Shown piece after piece: positions 11,449 to 22,371 of a stretch of DNA of 64,000 nt. The notes under the pieces are model-generated. The model made no database searches. It worked only from the letters and a program-made list of their open reading frames with translations, and had not been told where the DNA came from. The translations under genes and the position numbers were made by a program. Source of the DNA: Ricinus communis (taxonomy: Eukaryota > Streptophyta > Magnoliopsida > Malpighiales > Euphorbiaceae); the NCBI RefSeq assembly GCF_019578655.1, contig NC_063259.1:17512489-17576488 (forward strand), read 5' to 3'. Numbering within the stretch: position 1 is the first letter of the stretch; each line of letters opens with the position of its first letter.

Positions 11449-12050
11449 GAATTTTCTGGTTTATCTATTATGTTTGACGATGATGCTTATGTGCGGGACG
11501 ATTTCTTGAACATGGAGATGGAACCGAGGAAAGGAAGAGGCGAACATAATTCCTCCGAAAGACTATCAACAGGAATGTACAGTTGATGATGCTTTGAGTT
11601 GCGGTTAGAGGAATTGTTGGTAGATTTTCCACAAGTCCCTTCCGATGATGGAAGATGAGCACGAGTTGTCCAATGAAGAAGTCTTGGAGGAGCTCGAGTT
11701 TCTCCTAGCAAGTGAACCAAGCCAAGGACTGAAGAAAACCATCAACACTCCGAAGAAATTGCCCAGTCGATCCTTCCAATTGTTGAAACTCTAGCTTTCA
11801 AATTGGAAGAGCCCTAGAAACATCATGACTACGTGCAAATATATGAGGAGCGAGTTTTGCCCATCATACTGGCAGCTTGCTTGACTGTCGGGAAGAGGAA
11901 GTTGACGATTATCCCTCTAAGCGGATATTTGAAGCCATTTGCTTGGAAGAAGGATGGATGGTCTCCAATCCCCACCGTTTGCTTTTCACCATGAGTCCAG
12001 CTAAGAAGACTCATCACATAAAAAAGAAGCGCTTTTGGGAGGCACCCCAA
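11449..12050 (+). pseudogene. Element A gag-pol tail remnant
   Basis: After the stop the frame shifts but remains recognisable: an acidic segment (DDFLNMEME, ECTVDDA, ELLVDFPQVP, NEEVLEELEFLLASEPS), then LPIVETLAFKLEEP and ERVLPIILAACLTVGKRKL, then KKTHHIKKKRFWEAPQ ending near 12050. The last block corresponds to the end of Athila pol just before the non-coding region. Protease, RT, RNase H and integrase have been removed between these pieces. Several one-base shifts near 11535, 11593 and 11640 keep it closed; the same stretch in K (51697-52038) is open for 113 codons. Confidence 0.65.
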
Positions 12051-12193
12051 ATTTTATTTTATTTCTTTTTCATTTTTAATTTATTTTATTTTTTTTACCC
12101 TTTCATTTTGAAACATTTTATTAGTTTTAGTTTTCATATTTTATTTAATTTTTATTTCAGTTTCGATTTTAATTCCTTATTTTATTATTTGCA

Positions 12194-12279
12194 GCCACTC
12201 CTCCACCATAAACCAGCCAGCGCCCTGATATACTTGCTGATGCACCTCTTTTCACTCCGGAGCCATAATCAGGGCAGTA
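12194..12279 (+). pseudogene. Tail of the lost downstream ORF in element A
   Basis: These bases are nearly the same as the end of the ORF-1-like gene in block J (minus strand, about 40335-40420). Only this tail remains, joined right after TTATTTGCAG, a pyrimidine-rich stretch plus CAG like a 3' splice site. Confidence 0.55.
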
Positions 12280-12316
12280 TTAGTTTCTTTTTCCTTTTTC
12301 ATTTCATATATTTTGT

Positions 12317-12350
12317 ACACTGAGGATAGTGTGTCCTTCAAGTGTGGGGT
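12317..12350 (+). promoter_or_regulatory. Internal AGGA-loop hairpin plus AAGTGTGGGG (element A)
   Basis: ACACTGAGGATAGTGT (12317-12332) can pair as a 6-bp stem with loop AGGA (one G.T). Seven bases later comes AAGTGTGGGG (12340-12349), the same ten-mer that forms the polypurine tract at the 3' LTR. No function is known to me. Confidence 0.7.
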
Positions 12351-13688
12351 GGTGATATCAATATATACTTACTTTCATGTTCTATTATTTTGTATATGAA
12401 ATTTAGATCCTTTTCTAGTGTATATATCGCATTTCATTTATTCCATCTTAGTTATTTGTTTATTCTTTGTGCAATTTTTTTGTAAAATTTTGAAAATTTT
12501 TCACTTTGTTTCGATGCTCTTACTGTTGACTTGCTTTTGAAATCCTGTTTATGTCCATGTGATCGGGTAAAACCGATAGTGTCGAGTCTTGCGGAAGAAT
12601 GTAAGATAATTAGTTTGAGTTTTGCACTAAGTTGCTTTGGTTTATTTAATTCTGTTTTGATGATTTTTGTTTGGAACCTACTCAAAAAGCACACTTGTGA
12701 GAAATTGAGCCTAAATTGTAAGCATACACTTTATATGCTTGTATTTATTTCTTCTTGAGAGTGCCAAGTACTGTCTTTACTTTTAGAACTTGCTCGGTAA
12801 TGCTTATGAGAGCCATAAGGAGAGTTTAACACTTTGGTATGATAGAGGCACTTAGGTTTTTCATTCTAGCCAAATAGCCTTCATTCGTTTATTGATTCTA
12901 TAGATAACCCTTTCTTTCACCATTCTTTTTATCATATTCTATTACCACTTAGTTTTATTCTGCTTTGGGTTATGATTTTGCACATGAGTTGTTTTTATTG
13001 GGAACTTTTGTCTTGGGAATAGCTTTGGAATCTTGTAGCAGCTTACTTTAATCCAAAAAGAAATTCACTCTATTATGTGAATGTTCTTCCCTTATGAAAA
13101 AAAAGAAAAAACAAGAAAGAAGAAAATATAAAAAAAAAAAAAGAGGGAAAGGTGATGAAAAGAAAGAAAGTAAGTGAGCTAAACATTTTGACTTGATTCC
13201 TATTTCCCACCTTGGACTAGTATCCATTGTTTACCCCTTGTGATCATTGTGACTTGTGTGCATGTCATGTATTTCATTGCAGAACACCATAGGTTCAACT
13301 CTGACCAAATTTACCTACCCTTACCTAATCCCCATTACAACCCTTATAAAGACCTCTTGACATGGTTGTTGACTCTCCATAAGTGGTAGGAGTAGGATTT
13401 AAGAGCAAGCATATAGTAAGTAAGGCAGTAGTTGATGCATTGAGCGATTAAACACTACCCTTTAAACACTTTGAGTGATTTAGAGTGAATCTGGTGAGGA
13501 GATGGTTCCGAATAATTTCCTTGAGGCGGTATTTTGTGAATTATTGGCATCTTGGTTATGATACTTGAATTGATTGCTTCGTTTCTTTTTGTTTGACTTG
13601 TGCTTGTTAAGGATATGCGGAATTCTCTAGCTTGTTTGTCAGTTTAAGTATTGTTCCTTAGTGGTTTATTTTCCTTATTTTACTTTTG
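12351..13688 (+). other. Element A 3' non-coding region
   Basis: Read carefully, this 1.3 kb shows no convincing protein. It is colinear with J at 38910-40258 (reverse strand). It contains a variable A/G tract at about 13096-13170 preceded by GCAGCTTA, a feature repeated in F, G, J and K. Confidence 0.75.
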
Positions 13689-13723
13689 ATTGCTTGAGGA
13701 CAAGCAATGAGCTAAGTGTGGGG
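13689..13723 (+). other. Element A 3' hairpin plus polypurine tract
   Basis: ATTGCTTGAGGACAAGCAAT (13689-13708) is a perfect 8-bp stem with loop AGGA. Five bases later AAGTGTGGGG (13714-13723) lies five bases before the 3' LTR, as the plus-strand primer should. Confidence 0.8.
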
Positions 13724-13728
13724 TTATT

Positions 13729-15206
13729 TGATGTGCGTAAAATACACACATCTAAATGGGGTTTTTAAGATTGATTTTATGGACATTTGGATGTGAATTG
13801 GTCTCAACACTCACCTTATACATATGTTTGTGTGCATTAGGTCCAAAAGAGGTCAAAGGATGAAAAAGGAAAGAATTGGAGAATAATTGGACGTCAAAGC
13901 TGCCGAAACGAGCTAAGTACGAGCATGAGGAAGCTGAACATGGTCGTGTTGATTTCAACACTGGCCGTGTTCTCAACACGGTCACAAACATGGGCCGTGT
14001 TACCAACACGGGGACAAACACAGACGTGTTGGACATCAAAAGAAGAAGTAGATTTCAGGGAGCATGACCACAGAGAGTAACACGGCCAGGAACACCATCC
14101 CGTGTTGAGAACACGGCCAGGGACATGGCCGTGTTGGAGGCGACAGGGGGTATTAATTAAAAGAATGAAAAGAAGAGAGCAAGAGGAGGCGAGGGTTAGA
14201 ACGTCCCAAACCCTAATTTTTCTTTCTCTAAGGGTTTTCTGAGCTGAAACTAAGGGAAAAGGAGACCTGGATCAAGGTTTCAATCAGATTTTCTTGAAGG
14301 ATCGAAGATTGGGCAAGGTTCGTTGATTGATTTTCAAATCGAGCAAGAGGAACAAGAATCGATTCAATTGGAGCAAAAAGGATTTGGGGCTGTTTACTCT
14401 CATCTAAGGGAGTAATTGGGTTTTCTCTACCTTTTTACTTATTGTTGTAATTGAATTCTTGTTTATTTTGAGAATGAACATGATTAGCTAGATTGATTAA
14501 ATCCATTGGGATTTCTTTACTATGTTGGCTTGATATTATATTGTTGGATTGTTCGAGTTTATTTTGTATTCTTCTTGTTTTCAGTATTAATAAGATCATG
14601 CATTATTCATGAGACGTTGTGAATTATGATGTTTAGATTGCTTTATGAGATTGAGAAATCCGTTTGGCAATTGGAATTTTGAATAACAAGAACTGGTTAA
14701 TAATCGCTTAGAGATAAGGATAATTAACTAGCCGGATTAAGAATTAACAAAGCTTAATAGAGGCGGATTAAAGCTTAATGCTAATTTAAGAATCAATCGT
14801 TAGGAAGAGATTCCAACTTTAGGTTATTAGGTTTAGGAATTCGGTTATCGAGAGAGAGAAACCGAATTCGGTTAAGAATTCGTCCACGGGTAGCATAATT
14901 AGACTCACCGATCCTTTATCTTTTGTTCGGATGCCAACTAGTTTAGATTCCCTTTGGGTTTTTCTTCTTGTCTTGATTATTTCGTTTATCAATCACTCTT
15001 GCATCTCCCTTAGGACTTAGCTCGTAGTTAATAGTTAGTTTAGAATTTATTCATCATCCATTTTAGGTTAATATAACAAAGAACAAAGGAGTAACTCTAG
15101 GCTTTCGCTTTCCCGAGGAATACGACCTTGATACTCGCCATTAGTGCTAGACTGCATCGATAGGTACACTGCCTTAGATTGTAGCTAACACGAGTAGCAC
15201 CCATCA
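13729..15206 (+). repeat. Element A 3' LTR (1478 bp)
   Basis: Colinear with the 5' LTR. Small differences are mostly transitions at CG sites, for example within the CCGTG array. The array is at 13938-14140. Confidence 0.95.
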
Positions 15207-15211
15207 CTAGG

Positions 15212-17279
15212 TCAAACGACTTTGTTGGAGGATCAAATTTGTTATCCTCAATGGGTATTTTATCTTTATATTTTACTCATAAGTCATTTATTGGTAATGC
15301 TCCAATACATTATTTGGATTGTAGATGAGACCTTCGTTCTTTGAAAATGGTTGTATTGTCTATCTAATTTTTTGGATCAATTATACTTAAGAACCAAATT
15401 TTATTCTTGAAAAAGAATATTAAAGATCCAAATATCTCTCATAGATTGCCTCAAAATATAATGAGATATATTGAGCTTAAGTTGTAAGAATGACACTTTT
15501 TAAAACTCTTTCCAAAAGTCATGCTTTCCTTTAAAAATGAAATAAATTTATCTTCTAAGTTTATTCTATGTGATTCAAAATCAACATCTTAGAATAACCA
15601 TAAAGTCTAGTACATAATATGACATATGTACAAAGCAGAATATTATGCTTTTGTATAAATCATTTTATTAATAACCTCTTTCTTAAGAGTGTTTATGGCA
15701 CATTATTTTGGAAAGAGATATGTCATGAGACATCACCAAGAATCTTTCTTTGAATCTTCCATGTTAAACCTTTTAACATATATGTCTATATACACGAAGT
15801 TTAGAACATTCATGCAGTTTAAAGCATCTAACTCTATAGACCTCAATCCTAGTAAGTAAACTACTTAATCTAACTCTTTATGGATTTACAAATATTGGTA
15901 GACTCATGATTAAGGATTTGTCACTTTTCCTTTATCTATATGTCCATAAAATACAGTATTTAGGAAACATTAAAATACTCCCACTAACCCCTTCATATAC
16001 ACTTTTTATTCTATTTGGATTGATACCTTTAATTCCATTAATAATCAACCCTTTGATTAAGTATGTAACTTACTGAGTTTTCTTTGCTCAACCTTTGGGC
16101 AAAGATTACCATATTAGTTTTTCTCAAAAACTCATTTGCACCTTAATGGATCTTATCCATTTATATGGGTCCACCACAGTCTTCACTTGGTTAAACAATA
16201 TGGTATCCAAATAGAATCTTATGGCTTGGTGCCAACTCTAAGAACTAATGTCAAACATTAGTTCTTAATGTAGTAGTCTCACCAACAATAAAATATAATT
16301 ACATATTCCATAAGAGATCTCCATTTCTTATAAATATGTTGTATCCAACTACATAACTAAAAATTATGTATTTGATTAGCTTAAGGTTGTGCATCTTATG
16401 CTAAGTACCTTTAAGCTTTGTTCCATTTTAATATTAGTTTGTTTATCTTAATCTCTATCAAGATCTATCAAACTCCCATTACGTCTTTCAGAAAACTCCT
16501 TTTTTAACAGATAACATATCCCAAACAAACACTTTTGTTTCAAGAGTATGATAAAACTCTTTTAGATATCTTAAAAACTCTCATTTATTAGATCAAGCCT
16601 TCAGCTTTGTCTAATTGTGCATGTTTCTCTTAAACATCACAAACTAGTCTATATCACATATAGACTTTATTATGATCATATAATAAAAAGAATATAGTGG
16701 AGTTAATGATTATAAGAGTATATATCCTATGAGAAGGCTTACAACACTCTTTATTGATATAACTATGTTTCCCACAGTTAGGTTTCGTCATCTTATGAAA
16801 CTTTATCAATTTGAGTAAATGCAAGTTATATACATTCTAATGAAAGTATTATATATCATGATCTTATCTTGATATGATACTTTATCATAATGCTTCCTAA
16901 AAGCAAGCATACACTCTATGTATCACTTAGGAATTCGAGATATATCTTTCTCAAAGACAACTTAATTATAATATTGATTTCATAAGATCTATAAGTTACA
17001 TAACTTATTTATGTTACTTATTTGTCTTATCATCAATAATATAATCCCGATTCCTATTTAGGATTGCTTTAGGTTTCTCGCAATATAAATTTATTTTCTT
17101 ACATTCATACAACCTTTTGTATGAAATTTTATAACATTAATCATTTAACTAAATAAGGCAGAAATTGCCTAAAATTATTAAATGAAATAATAGCAACAAT
17201 TGTTCTAGAAAAAGAATTAATAACAATTATAAATTCTTAATAAGGAAAACAAAACTAATAACTAAACTAAATGGTAATA
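15212..17279 (-). other. Element B 3' internal region, non-coding
   Basis: About 2 kb, AT-rich, with no reading frame over 60 codons and no RT or integrase motif that I could find in any frame. It occupies the place where copia pol should be, as in LARD-like elements. Confidence 0.6.
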
Positions 17280-18123
17280 ATTTCCTTCAAGCTAGTTTAT
17301 CTTTTTAGAATTAGAAGCTTGTTCTTGCTTCTTATCCTTTAAAGCAGCGAGATAAACCTTGCACCTCTTTCTCCAATGTCCTTCCCACAACGGTGACACT
17401 TTTCTTTATCTTTGTTGACATCTCCAATATCCTTTAAGGCTTTCTTGGGCTTCTAGATCTTTTTTCCTTTTTCTTCTTAAACTTACTCTTAGTAGTCTTA
17501 GAAGGTTCTACCATTAGAACAACTCCCTTTTGCTTCTTTATGGTGCTCTCTCCAGTCTCTGACATATTAATTTCAGGTATTGTAGTATCCAACTTATTCA
17601 TATGAATTCATAGTAAACTATGAATAACTGTCAAGTAAAGATGGCAGAATTAAGTTTATACTTAATTACTGGTCTATCACAAAACCAAGACACTCTAGAT
17701 GTTTAATATATTTAAGCATCTCTAATCCATGTGCATTCACAGATGCACCTTCGACCATCTTGCATCATAACAATTCTTTAGGGTCTCATACCTTATAGTC
17801 CTTGACTACTCATCAATTATTTCCTTCAAATGTAAGATGATAGTCTAAGCATCCATATTCTCATGTTATCTTTATAGTTCGGAAGTCACACATCCTAAAA
17901 TCACACAAACAACTTGGTCATCATCTTCTTGATGCTTTTTGTACTCTTGGATCACCTCCTTGGGTGCACCTACAGCAGGTAGACGCAGTGGAGGTGTGTC
18001 TATCATATAAAGCTTCTTTTCTTGTTTTAGAATAATTCTCACATTGCGATGCCAATCAAGAAAGTTCAACCTAGTAAGCTTGTTGGTGTTAAGAATATTA
18101 TGCAAAGATAGATTGCCACTCAT
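17280..18123 (-). pseudogene. Copia-type gag of element B, broken
   Basis: The minus-strand start ATG at 18123 gives 83 residues with the copia Gag pattern (NKLTRLNFLDWHRNVRIILKQ, then KKLYMID, then VCVILGCVTSEL) before a stop at 17872. Downstream, in shifted frames, are HMNKLDTTIPEINM, a Lys-rich block (about 17455-17505) and a CCHC knuckle region near 17340-17405. There the KCHRCGK half and the RCKVYLAALKDKK half are in different frames. The gene then ends about 17280. Gag would coat the RNA. Multiple stops and at least two shifts make it inactive. Confidence 0.8.
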
Positions 18124-19976
18124 CTTTTTTTATAACCTTCCAATATATAGATAAACAAAAATAAGCTAATTTATACAAGTAACTAGTACAGGTCTTATAG
18201 CCAGTTACTTAACTCCCACTATTTTTTGATACATATTAATAGCCCTCACTATTAATTTGGGATGCTAATAATTTAACTATCCTAGTGGGCTAGAATCCCA
18301 TCTATTTTAATATGACCTTGAGTTTGCTCAACAAACCATATTAAAATAAATTAGGTAGACAATTGTTTGTCAATTGTATCTCTATACAACTTCTAAATCA
18401 ATTAGGCGACAACGATGTTTGTTTAAAAATATTTGATGATGTTCTAAACATCATATATGTTTCACCTAATTTATGCCTCTATCTTCATATAATCAAGGCT
18501 TTGCACATCCGAATTATATAAGATAGTTAAGTAAGCACAGTAATTAAAATAGAGAACATACCTAGGAAATAGGCAACCTTGAGTTTACTCAACAAATTGA
18601 CCTATGGACTAGGCTCTCGTTCCTATTTTTATTATAGAAGGCAACTTAATCATGTTCTTAATATGTGACTTAATATTGAACGAGAGATTTGTTATTAAGT
18701 GGCAATTAAGGTCTCATGCTTTGGCATGAACATACAAATACCGAATATAAGAGTTTCATGATTTGGCATGATTATGCATATATCATACATCACACATATA
18801 ATATAAGCTAAACAGGCCAAACTACTATGAATTATTATGGGCTTTCTAAACTAGTTATCTAAAGCCATCGAAGATAACTAGATAGTCAAAACCTAGGTAT
18901 TGCCTTCATGATCTCCAATTCTTGAAGCAATATCCCCTTTCATCTCCATTTGGTGCCATATCTCCATCCGGATTACAAAATAAAATTCTATTTGATAATC
19001 TAAAACTATATAACCATTATATAAGATTTATAAAAACCTTGAGTTGCATCAAGGGGAGTTGGATAAGAAAAGAATTTTACAACCTAGAGAAAATTTAGAG
19101 AAAAGCAAAGAACGCAGTCCTTATTTCAAAAAATACCAAATTCAAGCATTCAACCATTTAACACAATTACATTGGTCTTTATAGTCATAACCATACATCA
19201 TGCCAAATATAATCATATTATATAAAGCATATAAAAGAACCAAGATATCATAATTCAAGTTATTTTATCATTACATGCAATTAGGACTAAATGGGGTACG
19301 GAGAATTAAAATAATTAAATTTTATTTAAAAATAATAATTCTCCTTATTTTAGAGTGTAACTTTCAGCCAAAATAAAAATAAGGACATAAAGTCAACCTT
19401 TGACCAAACAAACTTTACTAATCCTAGTCATACTAGGAAACCAAGATTTAATTTTATGTCCTTTCACGACACAAAGTCAAACACTAAGACATAAAGTCAA
19501 ACTTATGTCTTAATTAAGAAAAACAACCTAGTCATACTAGGATACTAAGACATAAGCGCTAGGACAACATAAATTAATTAAATCAAATTTAAAAAAAAAT
19601 TCCTTATAATTTATGTAATTTTCAGATATCTAGAATTTCAGAAAAAAGTCAAACTCTTGTTTTATTCTAGACAACTTCCTAGTCCAACTAGGATTATAAA
19701 ATTACAAGTCCTTGTCCTAAAGGATTAATAGTTGTCTATGCTCATAGTATAGATTTCGGATGACCAAACCCTAATCAAACGAGATCTAAAAATTCTAACA
19801 ATTGTTAAATCATAAAATCTATTTCTTATGGTTCATATACAATAAGAATCACCCAAAACTTCGAAGTTAGCTATGGTAACCTACAAATTCTCCAAAACAA
19901 CCTAGAAATTCCATTTTTGCATACTTATGATGAATTAACCATTATGCAACCATTATGACTAAAATAATCAATGGAG
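18124..19976 (-). other. Element B 5' leader, non-coding
   Basis: A leader of about 1.85 kb lies between primer site and gag. Nothing coding is visible. The 250 bases nearest the LTR match the equivalent part of element O (about 48230-48486). Confidence 0.65.
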
Positions 19977-19988
19977 GCTCTAATACCA
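19977..19988 (-). other. Element B primer binding site (tRNA-Met)
   Basis: Minus-strand TGGTATTAGAGC, one mismatch to the initiator tRNA-Met site, one base from the LTR. Confidence 0.85.
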
Positions 19989-19989
19989 C

Positions 19990-21746
19990 TGTTGGGAATT
20001 GAAATTAAAACATAAGAAAAGGCGCAATCGAAGCAATTAGAATGTTTTCATAATTCCTACAAAGGATCTCATTGATTTAGATAGTCATAACATACAAAAC
20101 AAGCAAAAGATGAAGAAGGCTTAGAACGGGAGTTTCCAGCCAATCTAAGGAGTGCCTCTTACTTTGTTTATTCTTGATTCTTTAAGGATGATTGATGCAG
20201 TTCAAAGCTACTCAAGTGACCAGCCTCTTTTGGTGATCCACACAAGCTTCTAACTAAATATCTCATTAAACCACTTTTAGGAGATTGAGAATAGATGTTG
20301 GAGATTGAATGCTAGTTCTAAGCAAAGGGATGAATCAATTAATCTTATTGATTGATTCACCTAGGGTCTTCTAAAGAAAACGTTTTTCTCTTTTAGATGT
20401 GCCACCACCCTTTCCACCCCATATGCATCTCTTTCTATATATGGCCTTTAATCAAAGTCCTTTATGGTTTAGAATTTTTACAAAATCCTAACTTACTTTA
20501 AGTTGGGCTTTGTTATCCTAAATATACTTTAATTAATATAAGAACTAAAATATGGATAATAAACCCATTATAGGACCATTATACAAGGCCTATTAGCTCT
20601 TAATTAATTAACCTTTATTTAGGCCCAATATATATGAGCTTATGCCGAATGCTCAAAGCCTTATTTTAATCCTCACTTACAGACCATTTGTATGTGATCC
20701 AAAAAGTTCCTAACATGTTGGCAATGAATATGGATTATGAATTAATCTCTTTTTAATTCAATGTTAATTTCTAATGTAACTTAATCCATATTCATATATC
20801 AAGATTGTCATCTAGAAATGCATCATGACCACCCAAATATGTAAGAATGATTAAAGTGCTTTAATCAACCTTTGTGGTGAACAATCTTATAATGTAATTC
20901 AATTCTTTCATTTTACTTTTATCTCAACTGATTCATAGAGCATGGATATAAGTGTCAACTCTATAATTGAACCAATCATAATTGGTCTTGATAATTGCAT
21001 ATAACATTTTGAATAAGATCTATGAAACACTTTTCATAATCTTCATTCATACAACCTTGGCTAAAGATTTCCATGTTAAGGCATATAAAGAATCATCAGG
21101 ACAAGATCCTATGACATATTACCTTGGGACTTATTACCTTTATATAACTCTTATTATACCCAATGACTATCCCTTGAGCGCTCCATGGATAGGAGAACGT
21201 AAGATAGAATCAAAGTATAACAATCCTCATATAAGATAATATGTTGTTATCTCAAGTCTAAGGATCACGTCTTACATGATTATCACAAGAGTATTGTCCA
21301 TAGACACTTAGTAGGTTTATGCTAAATGATCTTGTTCTTGTAATAAGCACCCATATGCTTATCTCAAAATCCCTATTCTTCAACTGTATGAGATAGATTG
21401 CTTACTTCATAAGTAAGTGATAATGCATTATAGTAGTCTCGAGTGTTTGATCAATATCCAATGATTAATATGTAATTCTTGATCAAACATCGACTATGAA
21501 CAAAGTTTAGGGACGTATGCAATGAGAACCTTATCATTATAAACTCGCTTTAAAATTTCTCTTACATTTTTGTTTACATTCCATGACGTTCATCTCTAAT
21601 GGTTTAGATTATTTCTTGATAATACCTGACTACCCGTACCATTACAGTCGAATAATGCCTTTAGTATAATTGTATGCCATCAATTGTGATGTATAAATTA
21701 ACACAAATCATCTAATAACTCTTTGCTTTTAGGGCATACTCTAACA
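19990..21746 (-). repeat. Element B 5' LTR (1757 bp)
   Basis: On the minus strand it starts TGTTAGAGTATGCCC and ends AATTCCCAACA. It is the better preserved LTR of the pair and is followed by the target duplication at 21747-21751. Confidence 0.9.
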
Positions 21747-22371
21747 ATTCAAGTGGACCCCAAAAAGTAGAGGCAGTAATTGATTAGCAGAAGCCAACTA
21801 TATTGATGAATGTTCGCAACATTTTGGGTTTGGCAAAGCTACTACCACTGATTTATAAGGATTTTTGAAGGAAATCGTTGCCTTTGACTAGATTGACTCA
21901 GAAAAATGTCAGTTTCTAGTAGACTGATGCTTGTAAAAGGAGCTTCCAAAAGTTAAAGGATTGTTAGACCTTAGCTCCAATGTTAACCCTACCATTTGGA
22001 ATTGGTTGTTTCATAATGTATTGTGATGCTTCAAGAGTGGGACTAGGTTGTGTCTTGAAGTAACATGGTAAAGTAATGGCCTATGCATCCAGGTAACTGA
22101 AGAGGTATGAGTCGAATTATCCCACTCATGACTTAAGATGGCAGTTGTATTTTTTTTTCTTAAGATCTAGAGGCACTATCTCTATCAGGAAACGTGCAAG
22201 ATATACATGGATTATAAGAGTTTGAAGTATATATTCCAATAAAAGGAGTTGAATTTGAGACAGAGAAGGTGGTTGGAGCTTCTGAAGAATTATAATTGTA
22301 CTATCCTTTACCATCTAGGTAAAGTAAATGTAGTAGTAGATGTTTTAAGTAGAAAGTCAGTAGGTAGCCTT
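21747..22371 (+). pseudogene. Element C RT/RNase H (second part)
   Basis: The frame resumes after element B with the second copy of the ATTCA duplication and QVDPKKVEAVID, the direct continuation of the RT broken at 7307. RNase H follows (CFIMYCDASRVGLGCVL near 22010-22060, then YPTHDLRW) and ends at about 22365 with NVVVDVLSRKSVGSL. At least six in-frame stops. It joins the end of element D here. Confidence 0.85.

Larger units (their letters stand above)
9149..15206 (+). mobile_element. Element A: non-autonomous Athila derivative, TSD CTAGG
   Basis: Two nearly identical LTRs of 1482 and 1478 bp (by eye about 25-30 differences, mostly C/T and G/A) enclose 3098 bp. The exact target duplication CTAGG lies at 9144-9148 and 15207-15211. 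Internally: tRNA-Asp primer site, the C-terminal part of gag only, remnants of the pol end and of a downstream ORF, then 1.4 kb non-coding ending in a polypurine tract. No protease, RT or integrase. It depends on a helper element. It sits inside element B. Confidence 0.95.
7308..21746 (-). mobile_element. Element B: gag-only Ty1/copia element, minus strand, TSD ATTCA
   Basis: Two LTRs of 1751 and 1757 bp flank an internal region of about 4.9 kb (excluding nested element A). Both outer junctions carry the 5-bp duplication ATTCA (7303-7307 and 21747-21751). On the minus strand it has a tRNA-Met primer site next to the right LTR and a polypurine tract next to the left LTR. Only gag is recognisable; RT, RNase H and integrase are absent, so it is non-autonomous. 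Element A was inserted 85 bases inside its 3' end. Confidence 0.9.
4712..22371 (+). mobile_element. Element C: Tekay/Del-like Ty3/gypsy chromovirus, decayed, split by element B
   Basis: It reads in order: LTR end (4712-4769), initiator-tRNA-Met primer site, gag, protease, RT up to 7307; then, after insertion B and its ATTCA duplication, the rest of RT and RNase H to 22371. The LTR end resembles the end of solo LTR L (62750-62807), so C and L belong to one family. Integrase is missing in the window: D begins right after the RNase H end. The 5' LTR is cut at 4711/4712 by the lone LTR. Confidence 0.8.

Noticed and set aside
11877..12323. A 148-codon plus-strand frame.
   Set aside because: It begins inside the gag-pol tail in a shifted frame and becomes Phe-rich in AT-rich non-coding sequence; the equivalent is not open in F or K.
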